A stretch of DNA of 14,362 nt. It comes from an uncultured bacterium (GTDB taxonomy: Bacteria > Actinomycetota > Coriobacteriia > Coriobacteriales > Atopobiaceae). Positions 1 through 7,841 of the stretch are shown here, one piece after another. The notes below the pieces were generated by a model. The model was not told the DNA's origin. It ran no database searches and worked only from the letters and a program-made list of their open reading frames with translations. The stretch covers positions 1-14,362 of the forward strand of contig CAJMLD010000019.1 in NCBI GenBank assembly GCA_905214175.1, given 5' to 3'. The position numbers and the translations under genes are program-made. Position 1 is the stretch's first letter. Each line of letters starts with the position of its first letter.

Positions 1-723
1 CTGCGCGGCCTGGCCAACAGCATCAAGCCGGATTTCGTCCTGGTGGGCGAGACCATGTTTGGCGACTACAACCAGTGGATGGGCGACGGTCTCTGCGACT
101 CGGTGACCAACTACGAGGCGTACAAGGGTCTCTGGTCGAGCTTCAACAGCGCGAACATGCACGAGGTTGCCTATGCGCTGGAGCGCCAGAGCGGCAGCCA
201 GCCCTGGGACCTCTATACCGGCAGGCACCTGCTCGACTTTGTCGACAACCACGACGTGCCGCGCATCGCGACGAAGCTGGACGACAAGCGCCAGCTCAAG
301 CCGCTCTACGGGCTGCTCTTTGCCATGTGTGGCGTCCCTTGCGTCTACTACGGCAGCGAGTGGGGTATCGAAGGCGAGCAGCACTACGGCGACTACGAGC
401 TGCGCCCCGCGCTTGATGCACCCGTGTGGAACGACCTCACGGACTGGGTGGCGGCACTGGCGCACGCGCGCGAGAAGGGCGACGCCATTGTGTGGGGCGA
501 CTACCACGAGTTGCAGTGCCAGCCGCAACAGCTTGTCTTCCAGCGCAGTCATGGGGATGAGAGGGTCATTGTGGCGATAAACGCGTCGGCCGAGCCTGCC
601 GTTGCGCACTTCGACGCCGGATGCGGCCGTGCCGTCGACCTCATCACCGGCGAGCCGCACGACTTTGGCGGGGGTTCGGAGCTGGCGCCCTTCTCGGCGT
701 ATTGGTGGCTCTGCGAGCGGTAG
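1..723 (+). CDS. GH13 alpha-amylase-family glycosidase, C-terminal part (5' end outside window)
   Basis: The reading frame is open from base 1 and ends at TAG 721-723, so 240 residues of a longer protein are visible. Seen: GE (E17, counted from base 1) at the position of the GH13 catalytic acid on strand beta5; FVDNHD (residues 80-85), the GH13 region IV motif with H84 and transition-state-stabilising D85; then GVPCVYYGSEWGIEG, the usual strand beta8/loop sequence of cyclomaltodextrinase- and maltogenic-type enzymes. The last ~80 residues look like the all-beta domain C, ending in AYWWLCER. Family knowledge: retaining hydrolysis or transfer of alpha-1,4 or alpha-1,6 glucans. The nucleophile motif and the N-terminus lie upstream, so subfamily and substrate cannot be fixed. 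There is no signal peptide information. It converges on the pyruvate kinase gene. The family call is sure; the exact activity is not. Confidence 0.88.
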   Translation: MRGLANSIKPDFVLVGETMFGDYNQWMGDGLCDSVTNYEAYKGLWSSFNSANMHEVAYALERQSGSQPWDLYTGRHLLDFVDNHDVPRIATKLDDKRQLKPLYGLLFAMCGVPCVYYGSEWGIEGEQHYGDYELRPALDAPVWNDLTDWVAALAHAREKGDAIVWGDYHELQCQPQQLVFQRSHGDERVIVAINASAEPAVAHFDAGCGRAVDLITGEPHDFGGGSELAPFSAYWWLCER

Positions 724-766
724 TGTCGCGCGGTGCCGCTCGTCGAGCTTTCCGGGGGCAGTTGTA

Positions 767-960
767 GCAGCAACTCCGTACGAAACCCTCGCTGTGGCGC
801 CGTTTTGGCGCCACAAGGCCACTTTTGGCAGCAAGTGCGCACGAAGTCGTCGCTGTGGCGCCGCCTGGGCGCCACAAGGGCAGTTTCCGCAGCAACTCCG
901 TACGAAACCGCCGCTGTGGCGTCAAATCGGCGCCACCCCGGCGCCGGAGGGCGCGTCTCC
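767..960. repeat. Three 61-bp tandem units, each with a hairpin dyad
   Basis: Units lie at 767-827, 828-888 and 889-949, with a degenerate restart (GCAGCA) at 961 and a fragment of the preceding spacer before unit 1 (GGGCAGTT-like, about 757). Each unit begins GCAGCAACTCCGTACGAAAC or a close variant. Each then carries TGTGGCGCC, a 5-nt loop and GGCGCCACA: arms 793-801/807-815, 854-862/868-876 and 915-923/929-937. The left arms are spaced exactly 61 bp apart. The arms are kept while the loops differ (GTTTT, GCCTG, AAATC); unit 3 has one G-T wobble and one end mismatch. No T-tract follows the hairpins, so they are not ordinary terminators. The region lies between convergent genes and has no convincing ORF. 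I do not recognise the family. Confidence 0.85.
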
Positions 961-980
961 GCAGCAGCCGCGCTCTTCTC

Positions 981-1020
981 GCCAAAAGAAAACCGCCCCG
1001 GGCAAGAAGCCCGAGGCGGT
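981..1020 (-). terminator. Rho-independent terminator of the ldhA-pyk operon
   Basis: Read on the minus strand, ACCGCC-TCGGGC, loop TTCTT, GCCCGG-GGCGGT forms a GC-rich stem (992-1003 with 1009-1020, one C-A mismatch). It is followed at once by TTTTCTTTTGG (991 down to 981). It begins 24 bases past the pyruvate kinase stop codon. Stem, loop and T-tract fit a standard intrinsic terminator. Confidence 0.88.
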
Positions 1021-1043
1021 CAACGTAGAGCTTGGAGCAATCC

Positions 1044-2498
1044 CTACTGGACCTGCGCCACCATGGCCATGTTGGTGCTGGTGGTGTAGTCGCCCTGGCG
1101 AGGGGAGGTCTGCGGATCGCCGGCGGTGATGACTACGATGTCGCCTGCGTCCACCACCTTGTTCTCCTTGGCAACGTTGAGGGCGTTGTAGAGCGTGTTG
1201 GAGAGCGAACCCTGCTCCGTGGTCTTGAACCCGTAGACGCCCCAGTAGAAGCAGGTGCGACGAATGGCCTCGTCGCTCGGGCTCATGGCGTACAGGGGGA
1301 TGCGGGGACGGAAGTTGGAGACAATGCGCGCGGTACGGCCGGAGTGCGTGGGGCACAGGATGCACTTGGCGTTGACGCGGTCGGCCATTTCGACGGCAGC
1401 AAAGCCGGTTGCGCCGTTGACGTTGCGCACGCCGCCGCGGTCGTGGTAGACCTTGCGCTCCTCGAGGTAGGTCTCGGTCTCCTTGGCAACCTCAGCCATC
1501 GTACGCACGGCTGCCACAGGGTACTTGCCGGCAGCGGTCTCGCCGGAGAGCATGACGCAGTCGGTGCCGTCGTAGATTGCGTTGGCGACGTCGGCGACCT
1601 CGGCACGCGTGGGACGCGGGTTGCGAATCATCGAGTCGAGCATCTGCGTGGCGGTAATGACCGGCTTGTACGCGTTGTTGCACTTGCGGATGATGGTCTT
1701 CTGGATGTGGGGCACCTGCGCAGCGGGCACCTCGACGCCCAGATCGCCACGGGCAACCATGATGCCGTCGGAGGCCTCGAGAATCTCGTCGAAGTTCTTG
1801 ACGCCCAGGGCGCTCTCGATCTTGGGGAAGATCTGGACGTGCGGCGCGCCCATCTCGACGCAGATGTCGCGGATCTGCTTGACCGCAGCGCCGTCGCGGA
1901 TGAAGGACGCGGCGATGGCATCGATGCCCAGCTCGCAGCCAAACATGATGTCGGCACGGTCCTGGTCGGTGACGGAGGGGAGGCCGATGTTCACGTTGGG
2001 AACGTTGACGCCCTTCTTCTCGCCAATCTCGCCGCCGTTGGTGACCACGCAGTGGATGTCGGAGCCTTCAACGTGGTCGACCTCAAGGCCGACAAGGCCG
2101 TCATCGATGAGGATGATGGAGCCCTTCTCGACCTCGTTGGGGAGGTTGAGGTAGTCAAGCGAGATGTGGCCTGCGTTGCCGTGGAAGTCCTCGGTGGTGG
2201 GCTGAGCGGTGACAACGATGGCGTCGCCGGTGTTAACGGTGACCTTCTTGCCATCCTCGAGAAGCCCGGTGCGAACCTCGGGGCCCTTGGTGTCGAGCAT
2301 GATGGCAACGGGGATGCTCAGCTCGGCGGAAATGCGACGGACGCGCTCAATCATCTGACGGTGATAGTCGTGGCTACCGTGGGAGAAGTTGAAGCGGGCA
2401 ACGTTCATGCCGCTCTCGATGAGGGAGCGAAGGACGTCATCGCTCTCGGTTGCGGGGCCCATGGTGCACACGATCTTGGTCTTCTTGCTAAATGCCAT
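1044..2498 (-). CDS. pyk: Pyruvate kinase
   Basis: A 484-aa protein of normal bacterial length that converts phosphoenolpyruvate and ADP to pyruvate and ATP in the cytoplasm. Seen: TKIVCTMGP at the N-terminus; substrate/K+ site R35-x-N37-x-S39 (ARFNFSHG) with D69 in MLDTKGPEVRTG; the signature IFPKIESALGV with catalytic K226 and Mg2+ ligand E228; MVARGDLGVE (247-256) with D252; TATQML (282-287); and LSGETAAGKYP (317-327). Residues ~70-170 form the inserted beta-barrel B domain and ~345-484 the allosteric C domain. There is no extra PEP-utiliser domain. AAAGGAG lies just before ATG 2498. The gene is second in a leftward operon, 45 bp after ldhA, and ends at a clear terminator. No truncation is seen. 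Confidence 0.98.
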   Translation of the reverse strand: MAFSKKTKIVCTMGPATESDDVLRSLIESGMNVARFNFSHGSHDYHRQMIERVRRISAELSIPVAIMLDTKGPEVRTGLLEDGKKVTVNTGDAIVVTAQPTTEDFHGNAGHISLDYLNLPNEVEKGSIILIDDGLVGLEVDHVEGSDIHCVVTNGGEIGEKKGVNVPNVNIGLPSVTDQDRADIMFGCELGIDAIAASFIRDGAAVKQIRDICVEMGAPHVQIFPKIESALGVKNFDEILEASDGIMVARGDLGVEVPAAQVPHIQKTIIRKCNNAYKPVITATQMLDSMIRNPRPTRAEVADVANAIYDGTDCVMLSGETAAGKYPVAAVRTMAEVAKETETYLEERKVYHDRGGVRNVNGATGFAAVEMADRVNAKCILCPTHSGRTARIVSNFRPRIPLYAMSPSDEAIRRTCFYWGVYGFKTTEQGSLSNTLYNALNVAKENKVVDAGDIVVITAGDPQTSPRQGDYTTSTNMAMVAQVQ

Positions 2499-2543
2499 TT
2501 TTCTCCTTTGCCTACTGTCCTCTTTGGTGCGGTGTCTCTATGG

Positions 2544-3572
2544 CTAGCAGACGACGCTCCTGGGCACGAAGTCCGTGCCGTGAGCAAAGGCCTGCGCGTT
2601 GTCGAGCGTCACGCGAGCAATCTCGCCAAGGGCCTCCTTGGTGAAGAATGCCTGGTGAGAAGTCATGACCACGTTGGGGAAGGAGCAGAAGCGCGCGGTG
2701 ATGGAGCTGCCGAGAATCTCGTCCTCGCGGTCCTGGTAGACGTTGGCGTTCTCCTCCTCGTAGACGTCGAGGCCTGCGGCGCCGATCTTGCCTGCGCGGA
2801 TGCCGCGGATGAGCGCGTTGGAGTCGACCAGGGCGCCACGGGCGGTGTTCACGAAGATGACCCCATCCTTCATCTTGGAGATGGAGTCGTCGTTGATCAT
2901 GTGGTAGCTCTCCTCGTTGAGGAAGGCGTGCAGCGAGATGAGGTCCGCGCGGCTGTAGAGCGAGTCGTAGTCGACCTTGCCGTCCTTGATCTCGACGTAC
3001 TCGTCAACCACGTGCTCCTCGTCGATGAGCTTCTGGTTGGGGTAGAGGTCGGCGCCAATGACGTACATGCCAAAGCCCTTGCAGATGCGGCAGAGGGCGG
3101 CGCCAATGCGGCCGGTACCAATGATGCCGGCGGTCTTGCCGTGTAGCGTCACGCCAACGAGGCCAGTGAGGTCGAAGTTGTTCTCGCGGACGCGGATGTA
3201 GCCCTTGTGGATGCGACGGTTGGCGCAGAGGGCGAGGCCCATGGCGTGCTCGGCGATGGCCTCCGGCGAGTATGCGGGGACGCGGGTGACCTTCATGCCG
3301 AGGTCCTTGGCGACCTCGACGTTCACGGCGTCGAAGCCGGCGCAGCGCATGAGGACGAGCTTGACGCCAAAGCCGGAGAGAATCTCGAGGGTCATGGCGC
3401 CGCAGTCGGCGTTCACGAAGGCGCAGACTGCGTCATACCCGCGGGCAAGCGGGGCGGTCATGGGGGTGAGATTGGTCTCGGTGAAGTCGATCTTGACGTC
3501 CGGGTAGTCCTTGAGCTCCTTGGTGAAAGAATCCCTGTCGTAGCTGGCGGTTCCGTAGAACAGAATCTTCAT
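2544..3572 (-). CDS. ldhA: D-lactate dehydrogenase (D-2-hydroxyacid dehydrogenase family)
   Basis: A 342-aa protein beginning MKILFYGTASYDRDSF, typical of fermentative D-LDH, which reduces pyruvate to D-lactate and regenerates NAD+. Seen: Rossmann motif G152-T-G154-R-I-G157; catalytic R245 in VNTARGALVD; E274 in LDVYEEE; and H306 in TSHQAFF. The R-to-E (29) and R-to-H (61) spacings equal those of lactobacillar D-LDH (R235/E264/H296). A start 11 codons further up (3605) is open. I chose ATG 3572 because GAGGAAAGG lies just upstream and family members begin MKI. The gene is followed 45 bp later by pyk with no terminator between, so co-transcription is likely. A related 2-hydroxyacid specificity cannot be excluded, but the operon with pyruvate kinase favours lactate. 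Confidence 0.93.
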   Translation of the reverse strand: MKILFYGTASYDRDSFTKELKDYPDVKIDFTETNLTPMTAPLARGYDAVCAFVNADCGAMTLEILSGFGVKLVLMRCAGFDAVNVEVAKDLGMKVTRVPAYSPEAIAEHAMGLALCANRRIHKGYIRVRENNFDLTGLVGVTLHGKTAGIIGTGRIGAALCRICKGFGMYVIGADLYPNQKLIDEEHVVDEYVEIKDGKVDYDSLYSRADLISLHAFLNEESYHMINDDSISKMKDGVIFVNTARGALVDSNALIRGIRAGKIGAAGLDVYEEENANVYQDREDEILGSSITARFCSFPNVVMTSHQAFFTKEALGEIARVTLDNAQAFAHGTDFVPRSVVC

Positions 3573-3736
3573 CGTTGCCCTTTCCTCGAGACCCTGTGGA
3601 ATCAATCTCGCACGCGGTTACGTGCTGACTTAGCGAAAGTTTACCGCATGGGAAAGACACTGTGTGGCAGGCGGGGCCAAGTCCTTACGAATGAGATACG
3701 AGAGGGGGCCCGTTGCGAAATCCCCGCGTCAAAAAA

Positions 3737-3765
3737 AGATTGGCGCCTGCCTCATCGGGTAGAAT
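3737..3765 (+). promoter_or_regulatory. Possible promoter for the ATPase-rsgA transcript
   Basis: TAGAAT at 3760-3765 is a fair -10 box, preceded by an A7 tract (3731-3737). The -35 is poor: AGATTG (3737-3742) gives a 17-bp spacer, while the better TTGGCG (3740-3745) gives only 14. A start near 3772 would put the leader stem (from 3781) close to the 5' end of the message. That coherence is the main support. Elsewhere in 3573-3780 I see only a short dyad GCACG/CGTGC around 3610-3626. I could not settle on a promoter for the leftward ldhA. Confidence 0.35.
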
Positions 3766-3780
3766 GAACCGGTACTAACC

Positions 3781-3873
3781 ATGCGCCCGGCATGGCAGCC
3801 TTGGTGAGCCCTTGCCCCTCCTGGGGAATTATTATCGGGCATCAATCTGCTGGGCGCCCATGACCCCAGGAGG
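3781..3873 (+). promoter_or_regulatory. Structured 5' leader with perfect anti-Shine-Dalgarno; candidate riboswitch or RNA thermosensor
   Basis: Two pairings are visible. (a) A long closing stem: 3784-3792 (CGCCCGGCA) with 3848-3856 (TGCTGGGCG), nine pairs including one G-U, extended by ATG 3781-3783 with CAT 3859-3861 across a 2-nt bulge. (b) CCTCCTGGGG (3817-3826) is perfectly complementary over 10 bases to CCCCAGGAGG (3864-3873), which contains the Shine-Dalgarno AGGAGG (3868-3873) of the TTG start at 3879. Locally the same segment can fold as CCCC-TCCT-GGGG (3815-3826), with GCCC 3808-3811 pairing GGGC 3837-3840. Pairings (a) and (b) cross, so they form a pseudoknot or exclude each other. 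This resembles translational switches that hide the ribosome site. I do not see the conserved loops of the yybP-ykoY Mn2+ riboswitch (GGGGAGUA) or an M-box. The ligand is unknown. Confidence 0.55.
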
Positions 3874-3878
3874 AAGCA

Positions 3879-6557
3879 TTGAAGGAGTACCTACAGGATT
3901 CTGCGCAAGTCATCAAGGATGTTGCGTCTGACGATACCTATGGCCTTGCTGCAGACGAGGCGGCAGCGCGTCTCGAGAAGAACGGTCTCAACAAGCTCAA
4001 GGAAGCCAAGAAGGACCCTCTCTGGAAGCGCTTCTTTGCCCAGATGGCAGACCCGATGATCATCATGCTCATCGTCGCCGCGGTCATCTCCGCCCTCACG
4101 AGCATGGCCCAGGGCGAGGCGGACTTCGCCGACGTGATCATCATCTGCTTCGTGGTCGTGGTCAACGCGGTTCTCGGCGTGGTGCAGGAGTCCAAGGCCG
4201 AGGAGGCCCTGGCTGCGCTCCAGGAGATGTCCGCCGCGCAAAGCAAGGTCGTGCGTGACGGCAAGGTCGTTACCGTGCCGTCCTCCGAGCTCGTCGTTGG
4301 CGACCTGGTGATCCTCGAGGCCGGCGACTCCGTCCCCGCCGACTGCCGCATCATCGAGAGCGCGTCCATGAAGATCGAGGAGGCCGCCCTCACGGGCGAG
4401 TCCGTGCCGGTCAACAAGATCGCCACGGTCCTCGACGTGCTCGAGGAGGGCAAGGATGTCCCTCTCGGCGACCGCAAGAACATGTGCTACATGGGCTCCA
4501 CCGTGGTATACGGCCGTGGCCGCGCCGTGGTTGTTGCCACGGGCATGGACACCGAGATGGGCAAGATCGCCGACGCCCTCACGCGTGCCGAGGACGAGGA
4601 GACGCCGCTCCAGAAGAAGCTCGACGAGCTCTCCAAGATTCTCTCCATCATCTGCATCGTGATCTGCGCCCTGGTCTTTGTGGTCACCTGGCTCAAGCAT
4701 GGCATGGGCTTCTTCGACAACATGACGCTCGTGCTCAACACGTTCATGGTTGCCGTGTCGCTTGCCGTCGCTGCCATCCCCGAGGGCCTGGCTGCCGTTG
4801 TGACCATCGTGCTCTCCATTGGCGTCACCAAGATGAGCGAGCACAACGCCATCATCCGCAAGCTCTCCGCCGTCGAGACCCTGGGCTGCACGCAGGTCAT
4901 CTGCTCGGACAAGACGGGCACCCTCACCCAGAACAAGATGACCGTCGTGCGCCACTTCACCGAGGACCAGGATCGCCTCGTGCGCTGCATGGCGCTCTGC
5001 TCTGATGCCAAGTGGGATCCGGCAAAGAACGACGCCGTGGGCGAGCCCACCGAGGCCGCGCTCGTGGCCGATGCCGCCAAGCTGGGCTTCACCTCCGGTG
5101 ACCTCGACGCCGCCAATCCCCGCGTTGGTGAGGCTCCTTTCGACTCCGGCCGCAAGATGATGTCGGTGGTCAACAAGGCACCCGATGGCAACTACATCCA
5201 GCACACCAAGGGCGGCCCTGACGTCATTCTCGCCCGCTGCACCAAGGTCCACACCGCCGACGGCGACGTGCCCCTCACGGACGAGTGGCGCCAGCGCATC
5301 ATGGAGGCCAACAAGGCCATGGCCGACGACGCGCTGCGCGTGATGGCTGCTGCCCGCGTGAACTACGGCAAGACAGCGCCTGCGGACTTCTCGCCCGAGG
5401 CGCTTGAGCACGACATGACCTTCCTGGGCCTCTGCGGCATGATCGACCCGGTCCGTCCCGAGGTCAAGCAGGCCGTGGCCGAGGCTCACTCCGCCGGCAT
5501 GCGCGTTGTCATGATCACCGGTGACCACATCGATACTGCCGTTGCCATCGCCAAGGAGCTCGGCATCATCGTCGACCGCTCGCAGGCCATCACCGGCGCG
5601 GAGCTCGACCGCATGTCTGACGAGGAGTTCGCGAAGAACATCTCCAAGTACGGCGTGTACGCCCGCGTCCAGCCCGAGCACAAGACCCGCATCGTGGACA
5701 CCTGGAAGAAGCTCGGCAAGGTCGTTGCCATGACTGGAGACGGCGTGAACGACGCCCCGTCCATCAAGCGCGCCGATATTGGCGTGGGCATGGGCATCAC
5801 TGGCACCGACGTCACCAAGAACGTCGCCGACATGGTCCTTGCCGACGACAACTTCGCGACCATCATCAACGCCTGCGAAGAGGGTCGCCGCATCTACGAC
5901 AACATCAGGAAGTCGATCGCCTTCCTGCTTTCCTCCAACCTCGCAGAGGTCATCGCCGTCTTTGTGGCGTCGCTTGTCGGTTTCACCATCCTCGAGCCCA
6001 CGCACCTGCTGTGGCTCAACCTCATCACGGACTGCTTCCCCGCGCTTGCCATGGCCATGGAGGAGGCCGAGCCGGGCATCATGAAGCGCGACCCGCGTAG
6101 CGCCGACGACGGCATCTTTGCCAACGGCATGGGCCTCGACTGCCTGATCCAGGGCGCCTTCATTGGTACGCTGACGCTCATCTCGTACTTCATTGGCCTG
6201 AACATCGAGGGCGTGCCCCTGTCGTCGGTGCTGTCTGGTGCCGACAAGGGCCTCGACGGCATGACCATGGCATTCCTCACGCTCTCCATGGTCGAGATGT
6301 TCCACTCGTTCAACATGCGCAGCCGTCGTCAGTCCATCTTCAAGCTGCCCACCCAGAACAAGTGGCTGTGGTTTGCCTTCGCGGGCTCGCTCGTCCTCAC
6401 CTTCGTGGTCATCGAGACCCCGCTGGCCCAGGCCTTCGACTTCGCCGAGATCAGCGCCTTCGAGTACGGCATTGCCATGCTTCTTGCGGTGGCCATCATT
6501 CCGCTGGTTGAGATCTACAAGGCAATCATGCGTGCGGTCGAGAAGGGCAGGAACTAG
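3879..6557 (+). CDS. P-type Ca2+-transporting ATPase (type IIA, SERCA/PMR1-like)
   Basis: An 892-aa membrane pump, full length for the family, that exports Ca2+ (possibly with Mn2+) at the cost of ATP. Seen: N-terminal cation-ATPase domain; TGES (172-175, actuator); AAIPEGL with E302 (TM4); phosphorylation motif DKTGTLT with D344; KGGPD (444-448) and FDSGRKMMS (421-429) in the nucleotide domain; TGD 547-549; TGDGVNDAP (619-627); and a C-terminal four-helix domain. Calcium ligands match SERCA at both sites: E302 (E309), N687 (N768), E690 (E771), N714 (N796), T717 (T799), D718 (D800), and probably E806 (E908). Keeping E690 argues for two ions per cycle, unlike single-site PMR1 types. The start is TTG, set by AGGAGG (3868-3873) five bases upstream. 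Translation may be controlled by the leader. rsgA follows 6 bp later. Confidence 0.95.
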   Translation: MKEYLQDSAQVIKDVASDDTYGLAADEAAARLEKNGLNKLKEAKKDPLWKRFFAQMADPMIIMLIVAAVISALTSMAQGEADFADVIIICFVVVVNAVLGVVQESKAEEALAALQEMSAAQSKVVRDGKVVTVPSSELVVGDLVILEAGDSVPADCRIIESASMKIEEAALTGESVPVNKIATVLDVLEEGKDVPLGDRKNMCYMGSTVVYGRGRAVVVATGMDTEMGKIADALTRAEDEETPLQKKLDELSKILSIICIVICALVFVVTWLKHGMGFFDNMTLVLNTFMVAVSLAVAAIPEGLAAVVTIVLSIGVTKMSEHNAIIRKLSAVETLGCTQVICSDKTGTLTQNKMTVVRHFTEDQDRLVRCMALCSDAKWDPAKNDAVGEPTEAALVADAAKLGFTSGDLDAANPRVGEAPFDSGRKMMSVVNKAPDGNYIQHTKGGPDVILARCTKVHTADGDVPLTDEWRQRIMEANKAMADDALRVMAAARVNYGKTAPADFSPEALEHDMTFLGLCGMIDPVRPEVKQAVAEAHSAGMRVVMITGDHIDTAVAIAKELGIIVDRSQAITGAELDRMSDEEFAKNISKYGVYARVQPEHKTRIVDTWKKLGKVVAMTGDGVNDAPSIKRADIGVGMGITGTDVTKNVADMVLADDNFATIINACEEGRRIYDNIRKSIAFLLSSNLAEVIAVFVASLVGFTILEPTHLLWLNLITDCFPALAMAMEEAEPGIMKRDPRSADDGIFANGMGLDCLIQGAFIGTLTLISYFIGLNIEGVPLSSVLSGADKGLDGMTMAFLTLSMVEMFHSFNMRSRRQSIFKLPTQNKWLWFAFAGSLVLTFVVIETPLAQAFDFAEISAFEYGIAMLLAVAIIPLVEIYKAIMRAVEKGRN

Positions 6558-6563
6558 TCGTCC

Positions 6564-7763
6564 ATGGGCAAACGCGCGCCAAAGAAGGGTTTCCAGAAGA
6601 GTTCGCGCAAGCGTGGCGTTCAGAGTGCCGGCAGGTCCCAGCAGGGTCTGCCGGCCCTTTCTTCTCTCGCTGACCTGCCCGCCTTTTCCGAGCTCACGCC
6701 GTCCGAACGGCAGCGAAGCGCCTTTGGCGAGGCAGCCGCACAGGCGGCGAGTTCGCTTGGCTGTGGCGTGGAGGAGATGGCGCTTGGGTGCGTGGTTCGG
6801 CTCGACCGCGGATTTCCGGCCGTGGTGACCGAAGACGCGCTCTTCCGCGCGGAGTTCTCGGCGCATCTCACCAAGGGTGGTGACTCGCGCGTGGCCGTGG
6901 GCGACTGGGTTCTCGCGCGCGTGCCAGCTGGTCACGACATGGGCCTTATCCTGCAGATTCTCCCGCGCGAGAGTGACATTGCCCGCTGGAAGGGCGGTTC
7001 GCGCGGAGAACGGCAGACGCTTGCCGCAAACGTGGGCGTGGTGCTCGTTGTGCAGCAGCTGGGGACGATTCCCATCTCGTGCGAGAGAATCGCACGCTCT
7101 GCGGTGATTGCGCGCGACTGTGGAGCAGGGGTCGCCGTTGTCCTCACCAAGGCCGACCGTGCACCCAGTACCGTGCTTGCAGAGGACGTTGCCGCTGTGC
7201 GAGACGTTCTGGGCGAGGCCTGCGGGTTGGTCATGACCTCATCTGCGGACGGCGTGGGGGCAGAGCGTGCCGAGAAGGACGCCAATGCGCTGGGGGTTGC
7301 CTGGGGGCCTGCTGCAGTTCGCTCACTTGTGCCTGCGGGGACTGTTGCCATCGTGCTGGGGGAGTCTGGCGCGGGGAAGTCTACCCTGCTCAACGCCCTG
7401 TTGGGACATGACGTGCTTAAGACCGGTGCCGTGCGCGGGTCGGATGATGCGGGACGGCACACGACGGTTGCGCGGCGCATGGTCTCTGTCCCGGGAGGCG
7501 GCGTGATCGTGGACGAGCCGGGGCTGCGGAGCCTTCCCATCGTGGGCCACGAGCGTGGGCTTGCGGCGGTGTTTCCCGAGGTGGCGGATGCTGCTCGAGG
7601 CTGCCGATTCTGTGACTGCACCCATACGCATGAGCCTGGGTGCCAGGTGCGCAAGCTTCTCTCGGAGGGGCGCATTTCTCAGCGTCGCTATGACGCCTAC
7701 GTGGCGTTGGCCTCCGAGATGCGCGAAAGCGCGCGGACGCTCGATCCGGACATCGTTTTGTAG
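6564..7763 (+). CDS. rsgA: Ribosome small-subunit-dependent GTPase A
   Basis: A 399-aa circularly permuted GTPase that helps 30S subunit maturation. Seen in order: a basic N-terminal tail (K/R-rich residues 3-18), then an extra ~50-residue stretch; an OB-fold (~74-140); G4 as TKAD (195-198) where NKxD is usual; G5-like TSS (225-227); G1 GESGAGKST (266-274); switch GRHTT (297-301); G3 DEPG (317-320); and the zinc knuckle C347-x4-C352-x-H354-x5-C360, matching YjeQ. The order G4-G1-G3 is the family's hallmark. The N-terminal extension makes it longer than the ~300-350 aa typical of family members. The start at ATG 6564 has only a weak AGGA about 11 bases upstream and sits 6 bp after the ATPase stop, so translational coupling is likely. 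Confidence 0.95.
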   Translation: MGKRAPKKGFQKSSRKRGVQSAGRSQQGLPALSSLADLPAFSELTPSERQRSAFGEAAAQAASSLGCGVEEMALGCVVRLDRGFPAVVTEDALFRAEFSAHLTKGGDSRVAVGDWVLARVPAGHDMGLILQILPRESDIARWKGGSRGERQTLAANVGVVLVVQQLGTIPISCERIARSAVIARDCGAGVAVVLTKADRAPSTVLAEDVAAVRDVLGEACGLVMTSSADGVGAERAEKDANALGVAWGPAAVRSLVPAGTVAIVLGESGAGKSTLLNALLGHDVLKTGAVRGSDDAGRHTTVARRMVSVPGGGVIVDEPGLRSLPIVGHERGLAAVFPEVADAARGCRFCDCTHTHEPGCQVRKLLSEGRISQRRYDAYVALASEMRESARTLDPDIVL

Positions 7764-7824
7764 CTGGGCGTGCGTGCCGAGCGCGGCGTGACAACGCGTG
7801 CACGCCCAGAACGGCGCATTTTTG
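7764..7824 (+). terminator. Probable terminator after rsgA
   Basis: CTGGGCGTGC (7764-7773) pairs perfectly with GCACGCCCAG (7800-7809). Inside is a second small stem, GCCG/CGGC (7776-7779/7784-7787). The T-run (TTTTT, 7819-7823) begins about ten bases after the stem, too far for a textbook intrinsic terminator, so termination is likely but not certain. The hairpin starts on the first base after the rsgA stop codon. Confidence 0.55.
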
Positions 7825-7841
7825 ATCCGGGCAACATCGTG

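Noticed and set aside
767..960. CRISPR array
   Set aside because: Only three units with a 61-bp period, and the whole unit is similar, including what would be spacers. No cas genes are present.
602..1129. ORFs of 60-175 codons crossing the repeat region on either strand
   Set aside because: They run through tandem repeats and the terminator, lack ribosome sites and have no recognisable protein features.
1032..3146. A 704-codon plus-strand ORF opposite pyk and ldhA
   Set aside because: It is the antisense shadow of two clearly conserved genes and shows no domain or ribosome site of its own.
3879..3881. Doubt about the TTG start; an ATG start for the ATPase
   Set aside because: No in-frame ATG with a ribosome site is better placed. 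AGGAGG five bases upstream and a normal family N-terminus support TTG.
3891..6935. A 1014-codon ORF on the minus strand opposite the ATPase and part of rsgA
   Set aside because: It mirrors the codon bias of a GC-rich gene, which removes stops from the antisense frame. Its translation is rich in H, D, G and R with no motif, while the plus strand has a fully conserved ATPase.
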